In this document: positions 23,712-31,688 of the stretch, piece by piece
How the letters are laid out: each line of letters begins with the position of its first letter
Position numbering within the stretch: the first letter of the stretch is position 1
Assembly (NCBI GenBank): GCA_020350445.1
Contig: CP070717.1
Coordinates: 4,585,667-4,617,963 of the forward strand
Length of the DNA stretch: 32,297 bases
Origin: Acidobacteriota bacterium
GTDB taxonomy: Bacteria > Acidobacteriota > UBA6911 > RPQK01 > JAPXNP01
Direction: 5' to 3'
The notes under the pieces: model-generated
Seen by the model: only the letters and a program-made list of their open reading frames with translations
The model's database searches: none
Told to the model about the DNA's origin: nothing
Made by a program: the position numbers and the translations under genes

Positions 23712-24518
23712 TTGGACGAACCTGTAGGAGCCGCGTCGGTGACCCGGAAAGCGGCTGAATTGTTCGTGGAATCGGAGCATCGGCTGGCCTTGACCGGTGC
23801 GGGGATTTCGGTAGCGGCCGGTATCCCCGACTTTCGTAGTCCGGGTGGTATCTGGAGTCGGTTCGAGCCGGATGAGTTCGCCACGATTGAAGCCTTTCTG
23901 GAAACGCCGGAGAAAGCATGGGAATTCTATCGCTCCCTGGGCGAGACGTTAGCGGGGAGGAGGCCAACTCGGGCGCATCGAGCGCTGGCTGAACTCGAGG
24001 CGCTTTCACTTCTTGCTGGCTTGATCACGCAGAACATCGATGGACTCCACCAGGACTCGGGCAGCACCAGGGTCTTCGAAGTCCATGGGGATCACCGCAG
24101 CTTGGAATGCCTCCGTTGTGGTGTTAGCCGTGAATTCCTGCCGGTTGATCTGTCGGGCGGGATTCCCCATTGCCTGGAATGCGGGTTTCCTTTGAAGCCC
24201 GGTGTGGTACTGTTTGGTGAACAGGTCCGGGAGATTGAAGCCGTCAGTCAGTTGGTTTCCGAATGCTCGGTTCTGCTGGTCATTGGGACGTCGGCCCAGG
24301 TTTATCCCAGTGGTGGAATTCCGGACCAGGTAAGACACTCTGGCGGACGCGTATTCGAATTTAATCGCGAGGAGACTCGTATAACGGCCAGTGCGGATTT
24401 TGTTTTTCAGGGTGAAATCGAAGAAACGGTTCCAGGATTCGTGGCAGAGGTTCGCCGGGTCATCGCTGAACCTCTCTGGGCCCGCGGTTTTGGAACGGAC
24501 TCCGTTGAATCCTCTTAG
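23712..24518 (+). CDS. cobB: Sir2-family NAD-dependent protein deacylase
   Basis: A 268-residue cytoplasmic sirtuin that removes acyl groups from lysines using NAD. The NAD pocket has TGAGISVAAGIPDFRS (28-43) and TQNIDGLH (106-113); catalytic His125 is in EVHGDHRS. The structural zinc site is complete with C133-x2-C136 and C154-x2-C157. FGE at 168-170 and GTSAQVYPS follow. The Tyr and Arg pair that marks SIRT5-like desuccinylases is not evident. The start is TTG 23712 behind GAGGTGG. The membrane-protein gene follows by eight bases, so they form an operon. The symbol is by family only. Confidence 0.9.
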   Translation: MDEPVGAASVTRKAAELFVESEHRLALTGAGISVAAGIPDFRSPGGIWSRFEPDEFATIEAFLETPEKAWEFYRSLGETLAGRRPTRAHRALAELEALSLLAGLITQNIDGLHQDSGSTRVFEVHGDHRSLECLRCGVSREFLPVDLSGGIPHCLECGFPLKPGVVLFGEQVREIEAVSQLVSECSVLLVIGTSAQVYPSGGIPDQVRHSGGRVFEFNREETRITASADFVFQGEIEETVPGFVAEVRRVIAEPLWARGFGTDSVESS

Positions 24519-24526
24519 GGGGGATA

Positions 24527-25465
24527 ATGAACTTTCATTTTGACAAAGCAGTTTCGATTCTCGGGCAGACCTACCCCTTTGTTATCCTTCGGCTCCTGGT
24601 TTATGTGGCTGCCGTTTTTGTTACGGTTGCCTGGTTTGCCGGCATCTGGTTCCTCTTTATTGACTGGCCGTTCCCGGGTCCTCCCTGGCTGGCGTGGGTG
24701 ATCGGGGGGATCCTCTATGGGAAAGGGGCCTCGCTGGTCAGAAACTATGTCCTCTACCTGGTCAAGGCCGCACATATTGGGGTCATTACCGAACTGGTCC
24801 GGAATGGGCGGCTACCTGCAGGCTCCAACCAGTTCTCATTTGGCCGGGACATCATTCTGAACCACTTCTTGCGGGTTTCAATCCTGTTTGCCGTCGACGG
24901 TCTCGTTCGTGTCGTCGTGCGCGCATTCAACCGTTCCGTGTTCAAGCTGATCGGTTTCATTCCCGGCATTGAGAATCTGAAGGGTTTCTTCCAGAAGGTC
25001 CTCGACTACAGCCTCGGATACGTGGATGAGGCGATCCTGAGCTATACCTTGACCCAGCCGGAGAGGAACCCGTGGAGTTCCGCCAAGGATGGCCTGATCC
25101 TCTATGTTCAGAACTGGAAGACTGTTTTGGGTTCAGGTTTCATTCTGGCCTTGATCAGCTATGTAGTTGTGGGTGTCTTTGCAGCGCCGGGCGTCTTGCT
25201 TGCCTACCTGGGCATCGGGCCCTTCGGCAAGGCGATTGCCGCGATCTTTGTGGGGCTGGGACTGCTGGTCAAGTTCATCTTCATGGACCCATTTGCCCTG
25301 GTTTCCGTAATCGTGAACTATCATGAGGCTATCAGGGGGCAGGTGGCTGATCCTCAGTGGAGTAACCGATTGAGCGAGGTTTCGAAGAAGTTCGGTGACT
25401 TCGACAAGAAAGCGAAGGAATGGGGATCGCCCTCCGGTCCGCCTCCGGCCCCGGCTTCCTCATAG
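24527..25465 (+). CDS. Polytopic membrane protein of unknown function
   Basis: A 312-residue inner-membrane protein with five or six hydrophobic stretches: two near residues 20-65, weaker ones near 110-145, and two or three between 200 and 265. The C-terminal 45 residues are charged, then end in a Ser/Pro/Ala-rich tail (SGPPPAPASS). No transporter, enzyme or channel motif is visible and I do not recognise the family. ATG 24527 has a strong ribosome site (GGGGGG region, 24519-24524). It directly follows the sirtuin gene, which suggests co-expression but says little about its role. Confidence 0.7.
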   Translation: MNFHFDKAVSILGQTYPFVILRLLVYVAAVFVTVAWFAGIWFLFIDWPFPGPPWLAWVIGGILYGKGASLVRNYVLYLVKAAHIGVITELVRNGRLPAGSNQFSFGRDIILNHFLRVSILFAVDGLVRVVVRAFNRSVFKLIGFIPGIENLKGFFQKVLDYSLGYVDEAILSYTLTQPERNPWSSAKDGLILYVQNWKTVLGSGFILALISYVVVGVFAAPGVLLAYLGIGPFGKAIAAIFVGLGLLVKFIFMDPFALVSVIVNYHEAIRGQVADPQWSNRLSEVSKKFGDFDKKAKEWGSPSGPPPAPASS

Positions 25466-25538
25466 TCAGCTGGCCATCTATCTTCAAGGTTGGCCGGACT
25501 CATTTCCGGTATGATTACATTCTCAAGAGAGAACGGAA

Positions 25539-25946
25539 ATGATGAGCCAACTTCTGCGAAGAATACTGCTTTCTGCGAGTCTGCTGCTTCTGGTCTGCCT
25601 GTCGGGCTGTCTCCATGACATTCACGTTGAGGGGGGACTGCCGGACGGGGACCCGGAACTGGCTTACCGGCTTGTCAATGACGAGGGAGCCCTGCTGCTG
25701 GACGTGAGGACGCCGCAGGAGTTTGCTCAGGACGGTCTGCCGGAAGCCCGTAACGTCTGGATCGAGGAACTCCCTCAGAGACTCCAGGAGATCGAATCTC
25801 TGGCTGGCGGAGACCGGAAAAAGCCGATCGTAGTCTACTGCACGGCTGGCGTGAGAGCCGCTCGTGCCAAGCGGATTCTGCTGGGTGCCGGATATACCCA
25901 GGTTTCGAATCTTGGCGGTGTCTCCGATTGGCCCGACAAGAGATAA
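25539..25946 (+). CDS. Rhodanese-like lipoprotein
   Basis: A 135-residue protein with a lipoprotein signal (basic start, hydrophobic core, lipobox LSGC, Cys24) and a single rhodanese domain. LLLDVRTPQEFAQDGLPEARN (53-72) is the first rhodanese signature and VVYCTAGVRA (98-107) is the active-site loop with Cys101. It would carry sulfane sulfur, or act as a thiol relay, in the envelope. Single-domain rhodaneses anchored by a lipid are found in many Gram-negative bacteria; the partner here is unknown. It stands between a membrane protein and a serine hydrolase with 73 and 181 base gaps. Confidence 0.88.
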   Translation: MMSQLLRRILLSASLLLLVCLSGCLHDIHVEGGLPDGDPELAYRLVNDEGALLLDVRTPQEFAQDGLPEARNVWIEELPQRLQEIESLAGGDRKKPIVVYCTAGVRAARAKRILLGAGYTQVSNLGGVSDWPDKR

Positions 25947-25962
25947 GATTAAATCTTCTAAC

Positions 25963-25992
25963 TGGACCCCTTTTCGGTTGACCCCTTATACT
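25963..25992 (+). promoter_or_regulatory. Possible promoter of the serine hydrolase gene
   Basis: TGGACC (25963-25968) and TATACT (25987-25992) are 18 bases apart and match four and five of six consensus bases. They lie 135 bases before the serine hydrolase start. The long leader holds small stems but no clear riboswitch. Confidence 0.35.
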
Positions 25993-26127
25993 TAAGAGCG
26001 CCTATCCAACCCGGATTAAGACTGCGTCCGGTGTGTACGTGTAGCCCAAGGGGAGGAGGGACCTTCGAAAAACGAGGTTCCGCGGCTGATGGGCAGCTGA
26101 ATCGGAAAACCGAATCGCGGGGGTGCT

Positions 26128-28056
26128 ATGAAGAAAGCTGTTCTAATCTTGCCTGCCTTCCTATTCTTTCTTGTCCTCACGCTGGGTCAAACTCAATCCG
26201 TTCAGGAACCGTCCGAAGTGACGGAGCCTGTCGGCCCTTACAATCCGGCCGAAGTCGAGGCTTTCGTTGACGGTCTCATGAGCGCCCAGTTTCAAGCCTA
26301 CAGTCTGGCTGGAGCTGTCGTTACCATCGTTCGGGATGGGGAAGTCCTGCTCTCGAAAGGATACGGCTTTTCTGATGTGGAGAACAGGAAGCCGGTCGAC
26401 CCCGGACGGACCCTGTTTCGAATTGGCTCGGTTTCTAAACTCTTCACCTGGACGGCACTGATGCAGCTGATCCAGGAAGGCAAGGTCCAACTGGATGCCG
26501 ATGTCAATCAGTACCTGGACCAGTTTCAGATCCCTGCGGACTTCGAATCCCCGATTACCATTAAGAACCTGATGACGCATACGCCGGGTCTCGAAGACCG
26601 TTACATTCGGCTCTTCGCCCGTACACCAGACGCATTGCAGCCACTCTCAGAGGTGTTGCGGGGAGATTTCCCCGCCCGCGTGCGGGAACCCGGGACGATT
26701 CCTGCGTACTCCAACCATGGCACCGCACTGGCAGGCTTGATCGTGGCTAACGTTTCGGGTCTCTCCTGGGAGGACTATGTACAGGAACGGATTCTCGATC
26801 CGCTACAGATTTTCAATTCGACGGTGCGCCAGCCCGTGCCCGATGCCCTCCTTCCCGATCTCTCAAAAGGATATCGATGGGATGGCAGCCGGCTTGCAGA
26901 GGAGGGCTTTGAATTCGTTCCTGCGAGACCTGCGGGCTCGGTGTCGGCTTGTGGAGATGACATGGCGAGGTTCATGCTGGCCTTTCTGGCGCCTAATCGG
27001 TCTGAGGGAGGTCAGATACTGAGCGACGAATCGATTCGACTCATGCAGGAGCAGCTCTTCACCCCAGATCCCCGGATCGCTGGATTGGGACGTGGTTTCA
27101 TCTTGAACGATTTCAATGGAGAGCGGGTGGTCGGTCACGGCGGAGATACCTTTTTCTTTCATTCCAACCTCTCGCTGTTACCCGCGCATGAGCTGGGTCT
27201 GTTCGTCTCCTATAACAGTGAAGATGGAGGGAGAGCCAGGACGGAGTTTCTCGAGGCGTTCTTCGAACGCTATTTCCCTGCCATCGATCAGCCGATGGCG
27301 GCCCCTCGTGCGGGATTCGAGGAACGAGTAGCAGAGATTGCGGGATCGTATCGATCATCTCGGCGGCCGCAGACAACGATCGATAAGATCGCCGAGTTGA
27401 TGGGTAGCTTTGATGTCTGGTCTGACCTCCCCGGTGAACTGGTGACGAGTGGTGCCGGTCCACGAAACACTCGGTGGGTCGAGATTGAACCCTTTCTTTT
27501 TGTCGAGAAGGGGGGATGGGACCGTTTGGTCTTTCGGGTAGATGAATCGTCAGGCCGGATGCTCGCTTTCCTGGGAAGTCTTCCCGTTTTTGGCTTTGAG
27601 ATGCTCAGCTGGTACGAAAGCCCGCGGTTCCACCTGACTGTGCTCGCGATCTGTTGGCTGATGCTTCTGTCAACACTGGTCTTTCCGGTGCTGGCCTTCT
27701 TCTTTGAGCGGAAACAGGAGAGTCTTCTGGCAAGGCGCAGTGTTCGTCATACGAAGGCCCGTTGGCTTGCCGTCGTCGTCACGCTCCTGTTTACTGTGTT
27801 TCTGGTGGGGCTCGTTGTGAGTCTGCGGAACCCTCTGGAAATCGTCTATGACATTCCTTCCTCGCTGGCCTTCTTACTGGTGCTTCCAGTGATCGGGGCA
27901 GTCCTGACGCTTGTGCTGACTGTGGTGGCGATCGTTGCCTGGAAAGGTCAGTACTGGTCGATTCTGGCCCGACTGCACTACTCGTTGGTTGCGGTTGCGG
28001 CGATTGTACTCGTGTGGCAGCTGAATTACTGGAACCTCCTGGGCTGGAAGTATTGA
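26128..28056 (+). CDS. Beta-lactamase-fold serine hydrolase with a C-terminal membrane domain
   Basis: A 642-residue exported protein. A signal peptide (residues 1-20) precedes a class C beta-lactamase/DD-peptidase fold: the nucleophile motif SVSK is at 101-104, the tyrosine motif YSN at 194-196, and HGG (337-339) takes the place of the KTG motif, as in esterase-like members. Residues 420-510 form a beta-rich spacer. The last 140 residues have four to five hydrophobic helices (for example FHLTVLAICWLMLLSTLVFP and the segments after ARRSVRHTK), so the enzyme is held in the inner membrane facing the periplasm. It may act on peptidoglycan, esters or D-amino acid peptides. Its stop overlaps the start of the flavoprotein gene. 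Confidence 0.85.
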   Translation: MKKAVLILPAFLFFLVLTLGQTQSVQEPSEVTEPVGPYNPAEVEAFVDGLMSAQFQAYSLAGAVVTIVRDGEVLLSKGYGFSDVENRKPVDPGRTLFRIGSVSKLFTWTALMQLIQEGKVQLDADVNQYLDQFQIPADFESPITIKNLMTHTPGLEDRYIRLFARTPDALQPLSEVLRGDFPARVREPGTIPAYSNHGTALAGLIVANVSGLSWEDYVQERILDPLQIFNSTVRQPVPDALLPDLSKGYRWDGSRLAEEGFEFVPARPAGSVSACGDDMARFMLAFLAPNRSEGGQILSDESIRLMQEQLFTPDPRIAGLGRGFILNDFNGERVVGHGGDTFFFHSNLSLLPAHELGLFVSYNSEDGGRARTEFLEAFFERYFPAIDQPMAAPRAGFEERVAEIAGSYRSSRRPQTTIDKIAELMGSFDVWSDLPGELVTSGAGPRNTRWVEIEPFLFVEKGGWDRLVFRVDESSGRMLAFLGSLPVFGFEMLSWYESPRFHLTVLAICWLMLLSTLVFPVLAFFFERKQESLLARRSVRHTKARWLAVVVTLLFTVFLVGLVVSLRNPLEIVYDIPSSLAFLLVLPVIGAVLTLVLTVVAIVAWKGQYWSILARLHYSLVAVAAIVLVWQLNYWNLLGWKY

Positions 28057-29243
28057 CCGATACTCGAAAGATCTTTGATGCTGTTGTCATTGGAGCGGGC
28101 CCCGGTGGTAGCAGTGCGGTAAGAGAATTGTTGTGCTCGGGACGTTCGGTCGTACAGTTTGACGCTGAGTCCTTCCCCCGGGTGAAGCCCTGTGCGGGAG
28201 GCCTGACAGCCAGAAGCCTGCATTGTGCACCCTACGATCCGGCACCGACACTGGTGGGAAGAGCCCCGGCGTTTGAATTCTCCACCTGGAAAGGGCCCGC
28301 CGTACGGTTCGAACAGACCGGGTCGGTCCTTCAGTTTGTCTATCGTCCCCACTTCGATAACTGGCTGGTCGAGCAGAATCTAAACCATACGGCCTTTGGT
28401 TTTCACTCCGCCGAGCCGGTCGAATCGATCGAGTGGGATGGCTTATTCCGGGTGCGGACAAAACAGCGGGAGGTGGTGGGCCGAAACCTGGTGGGTGCCG
28501 ATGGGGCCTACAGCCGTGTGAATCGGATCTTTGACCTGGCCCGACCGAAAGGCAAGGCGACGGCGGTCGAAGTAGTCTTGCCAAATCATCGGGTCGGTGG
28601 GACGACAGAGAGGGTTCCCTGTTTTGACTTTGGCTATCTGCCCCGGGGCTACGGCTGGGTCTTCCCCAAAGCGGATCATTGGTCGGTCGGTCTCTACACC
28701 CTTGCGGAAGGTTTGAGAGGTGTTCGAGGGAGACTTCTGCAGTACATATTAGAGAAGGGGCTCAAGGTTTCGGGGGACCCGCTGGACAGTTTTGAAGCCC
28801 ACCGTTATCCGGTGGGGGGCTATCGAATGCGGCGGCCGAGTTGTCCGGTTTACCTCGTGGGAGACGCTGCAGGTCTTGCCGAAGCGATCGTTGGAGAAGG
28901 AATCTACTACGCGCTTGAAAGTGGGCGGCTTGCCGGACGGGCGATCGCGTCCCACTCGGAGCCCTCCGATGGACTGCGTTGGTACTACCGGAAGCTGCGG
29001 CGAGGTCTGCTGATCGACTCCTACCTGTCCTGGAGGATCGCAGGGGTCTTTTACAGGGACCCATCCAAATGGATCAGGCGATTGGCCTCCCCTTTTCTCT
29101 GGCGCCCTTTCGTCGAAGGCTACCGTCGTGGAGCCAGTTTGGGCCGCTGCGTCGGTTTTGCCCCGTTTCTGCTGCTGCTTTCACTCTTCAGTGGCAGTTC
29201 GATTCGCACAGTCAGTCCACCTGAGACACGGTTGGACAGGTGA
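28053..29243 (+). CDS. Geranylgeranyl reductase-family FAD oxidoreductase
   Basis: A flavoprotein of 396 residues. The N-terminal dinucleotide site VVIGAGPGGSSAVREL has GAGPGG at 14-19; FPRVKPCAGGLT is the family's Cys-containing loop near the isoalloxazine; GADGAYSRVNR and VGDAAGLAEAIVGEGIYYALESG are the second and third FAD motifs. Members reduce geranylgeranyl chains of lipids, quinones or chlorophyll; here the acceptor is unknown. The C-terminal 40 residues are hydrophobic and basic and may touch the membrane. TTG 28053 is chosen because it overlaps the preceding stop (TTGA) and follows GGAAG; an upstream GTG at 28014 would add thirteen unlikely residues. Its last 124 bases overlap the histidine kinase gene on the other strand. 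Confidence 0.85.
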   Translation: MTDTRKIFDAVVIGAGPGGSSAVRELLCSGRSVVQFDAESFPRVKPCAGGLTARSLHCAPYDPAPTLVGRAPAFEFSTWKGPAVRFEQTGSVLQFVYRPHFDNWLVEQNLNHTAFGFHSAEPVESIEWDGLFRVRTKQREVVGRNLVGADGAYSRVNRIFDLARPKGKATAVEVVLPNHRVGGTTERVPCFDFGYLPRGYGWVFPKADHWSVGLYTLAEGLRGVRGRLLQYILEKGLKVSGDPLDSFEAHRYPVGGYRMRRPSCPVYLVGDAAGLAEAIVGEGIYYALESGRLAGRAIASHSEPSDGLRWYYRKLRRGLLIDSYLSWRIAGVFYRDPSKWIRRLASPFLWRPFVEGYRRGASLGRCVGFAPFLLLLSLFSGSSIRTVSPPETRLDR

Positions 29244-30229
29244 ATCGAGCCGCCATGGTTTTCAATCAGCTGGTGAGAAATTGAAAGGCCCAGGCCACTG
29301 CCGTCGGGCTTAGTTGAGTAGAATGGGTCGAAAGCCTGCTCTAGCTTCTCTTCCGGAATCCCGTCACCGGAGTCCCTGATTGCGATCGTCAGGATCTCAT
29401 TGGAGGAAACTGTTTCAATTTCGAGTTGTCCGCCCTGCGGCATGGCTTGCAGTGCGTTGAGCGTGACGTTGAGGAGAACCTGCCGGATCTGGTCTGGATC
29501 GATCTCGATTTCGGGCAAGTCTGGATCGAGTTGTCGTCTGATCTCGATGCCACTTTGTTCAGCCTCGTTTTGAAGCAGGGTGAGGATCGATTCGATCAGG
29601 CGGTTAATCGAGGTCAGCTTGATCGCCGGACTCGGTGGACGAGCGAACTTCAGAAACCCGCTGACGATATTGTTAAGGCGAGCTGTCTCCTCCTTAATGA
29701 TTTCGATGAACTCGCGTTTGGGGTTTTGAGGGGTGAATTCCCCCTCAATTATGTCGATCGAACCCTTGATCGACCCCAGTGGGTTTCGGATCTCGTGGGC
29801 TATGCCGGCACTCAACTCCCCGAGCGCAGCGAGCCGATCCGCCCGCCTGAGCTGTTCAAAGGTCTCCTGCAATTTGTCGTAGGCGTAAGACAGCTGCTGA
29901 GAGGTGAGTTCGACCTTCTCCCTCTGCCTGCGCTCTTTGAGAGAAAGGAATCCGATGACGAGAGCGATGACATGATAGAGACAGATCTCAGCGTACTGGT
30001 TGAACGTGTAGGTTGGGAAGTGATGCCAGTGCAGCTGAATATGGATGCTGTAGATCAGGCTGACCGCCAGGGAAGTGCAGAAGCCGATGAAGGGGCCAAA
30101 CCAGAAGGCCGCCAGCAGGATCGGGATGTAGTAGACCCGCTGGTAAATCTCGTGAAGGTAACGATACTCAGTGCTCGTACCGAAGTGAAGGGCGGAATCC
30201 ACAACGATCAGCGTTGCGATCAGGGCCAC
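29120..30229 (-). CDS. Membrane sensor histidine kinase
   Basis: A 369-residue kinase. Three or four hydrophobic segments lie within residues 1-97, with short loops and no large periplasmic domain, so it may sense a membrane-borne or internal signal. A coiled coil follows (98-135), then the H box GIAHEIRNP with His145, the N box LNVTLNALQAMPQGG, and the G boxes DSGDGIPEE and GSGLGLSISHQLI. This is the HisKA/HATPase_c type of the NtrB/AtoS branch that partners sigma54 activators. The GTG start at 30229 comes 22 bases after the stop of the regulator gene, so both are in one operon. Its 22 residues after the last strand are unconserved-looking and overlap the flavoprotein gene. Confidence 0.88.
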   Translation of the reverse strand: MALIATLIVVDSALHFGTSTEYRYLHEIYQRVYYIPILLAAFWFGPFIGFCTSLAVSLIYSIHIQLHWHHFPTYTFNQYAEICLYHVIALVIGFLSLKERRQREKVELTSQQLSYAYDKLQETFEQLRRADRLAALGELSAGIAHEIRNPLGSIKGSIDIIEGEFTPQNPKREFIEIIKEETARLNNIVSGFLKFARPPSPAIKLTSINRLIESILTLLQNEAEQSGIEIRRQLDPDLPEIEIDPDQIRQVLLNVTLNALQAMPQGGQLEIETVSSNEILTIAIRDSGDGIPEEKLEQAFDPFYSTKPDGSGLGLSISHQLIENHGGSIHLSNRVSGGLTVRIELPLKSESSSRNGAKPTQRPKLAPRR

Positions 30230-30251
30230 TTTGAGAGAGTCCCGCTCCCCT

Positions 30252-31640
30252 TTAAGTATCCAGCGTTTCGTGGGACCCCCCCTTTTTCAGATCGAATTTT
30301 TGCATTCGATAGATCAGTGTATTGCGAGTGATGCCCAGGTAACGTGCCGCCCGACTCTGATTCCAGTCGTGCCTCTTCAGGGCCGCCAGCAGGATATCCC
30401 TCTCGAGCGCTTCCAACGAAAAGCCCGCGTCTGGTAACTGCAGTTGGACTGTTCCCATTACCTCGACGGGCTGTCGTAGATGTGCAGGGAGTTCTCCTCT
30501 GGTGATGGTGCCGGTACGATTGAAGACGACGAGCCGTTCGAGGAGATTCTCGAGTTCTCGGACGTTTCCCGGCCAACCGTAACGCTGAAAGGCTTCGATC
30601 ACCTTCTCGTCGATGGCCACCTCTTTTTCGAGCCGCTGCTTCAGCTTTCCCATGATGAAATGGGTGAGCAGAGGGATATCCTCCACCCGTTCCCGCAGAG
30701 GTGGAATGTGGAGCGGTGCGACCGAGAGCCGGTAATAGAGATCTTCCCTGAAGGATCCCTCCTGCAGCAGTGTGAACAGATCCCTGTTGGTTGCCGCGAC
30801 AATGCGGACATCGACCGCCCGGGGAAGAGGATCACCCAGGACGTCGATTTCCTTTTCCTGGAGAACGCGCAAGAGCTTGACCTGCATATTCAGAGGAAGC
30901 TCCCCGACTTCATCCAGGAAGACCGTGCCCCCGCTGGCAACTTCGAACTTCCCCTTTCGGTTGGTGGCAGCACCGGTGAAGGCGCCCTTCTGGTAGCCGA
31001 AGAGTTCAGACTCCATCAACTCGGACGGGATCGCTCCACAATTGACTACGACAAAGGGCTGGTTCCTGCGACGGCTGTTGTAGTGGACCGCACGGGCCAT
31101 CAATTCTTTTCCCGTGCCGCTTTCTCCGGTGATCAGCACCGTCGAGTTGAAGTCGACGAGCTGGGTCGCCATTTCGATCGTTTCCTGGAAGCTTTTCGAG
31201 GAGCCGATCAACCCATCGAATTCGAAGCGCTGACTGACTGCCTCGGAGAGTCGGCGATTCTCCTGCTTCAGGTCGGCCAGTTCCAGCGCCTTGGTAATTG
31301 CATGCTGAATCTCCACCTTCTCGAAAGGTTTCGAAAGAAAGTCGGAAGCCCCCAGCTTAACTGCTTCGACTGCCTTGTCGATCGATCCATAGGCGGTCAA
31401 CACGATGACCGGAATATCCTCGCTGAGGGCCCGAATCCGGCGCAGCAGTTCGAGCCCATCCATCTCGGGCATCCGCAGATCCGTGATCACCAGGTCGTAG
31501 CTGTCGTCTCGAAGCCGCTGCAGGGCTTCCTTTCCCGAAGACAGGGGAACGACTGAGAAGCCGAGTTCCTTGATCTGGTAGGTCAGGACCCGGAGCAGAT
31601 TCCTGTCATCGTCGACGAGAATGAGTTTCGCCTTCCTCAT
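30252..31640 (-). CDS. NtrC-type sigma54-dependent response regulator
   Basis: A 462-residue activator with the full three-domain layout. The receiver has phospho-acceptor Asp54, acidic DDD at 10-12 and Lys104. The AAA+ domain has GESGTGKE (172-179, Walker A), the sigma54 contact loop GAFTGA (219-224), and FLDE (241-244, Walker B), with RLSVAPLHIPPLRER and YGWPGNVRELENL further on. A Fis-type helix-turn-helix closes the protein (about 408-450: LERDILLAALKRHDWNQSRAARYLGITRNTLIYRM). It should hydrolyse ATP to open sigma54 promoters when phosphorylated, most likely by the kinase directly downstream. No sigma54 promoter was found in the window, so its targets probably lie elsewhere. Confidence 0.93.
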   Translation of the reverse strand: MRKAKLILVDDDRNLLRVLTYQIKELGFSVVPLSSGKEALQRLRDDSYDLVITDLRMPEMDGLELLRRIRALSEDIPVIVLTAYGSIDKAVEAVKLGASDFLSKPFEKVEIQHAITKALELADLKQENRRLSEAVSQRFEFDGLIGSSKSFQETIEMATQLVDFNSTVLITGESGTGKELMARAVHYNSRRRNQPFVVVNCGAIPSELMESELFGYQKGAFTGAATNRKGKFEVASGGTVFLDEVGELPLNMQVKLLRVLQEKEIDVLGDPLPRAVDVRIVAATNRDLFTLLQEGSFREDLYYRLSVAPLHIPPLRERVEDIPLLTHFIMGKLKQRLEKEVAIDEKVIEAFQRYGWPGNVRELENLLERLVVFNRTGTITRGELPAHLRQPVEVMGTVQLQLPDAGFSLEALERDILLAALKRHDWNQSRAARYLGITRNTLIYRMQKFDLKKGGSHETLDT

Positions 31641-31688
31641 ACCTGCAAAGATCCTGGGTTTATCGGGCCGGCCGGTCCGGACCTCTTT

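Noticed and set aside
30480-31556. A 358-codon open frame opposite the NtrC-type regulator gene
   Set aside because: It is the mirror of a highly conserved gene and has no motif or ribosome site.
31641-31688. GC-rich palindromes (GGCCGGCC and GGTCCGGACC) between the E2 and regulator genes, considered as a terminator
   Set aside because: No T-run follows on the minus strand, and the short gap favours co-transcription; the symmetry may be incidental to high GC.
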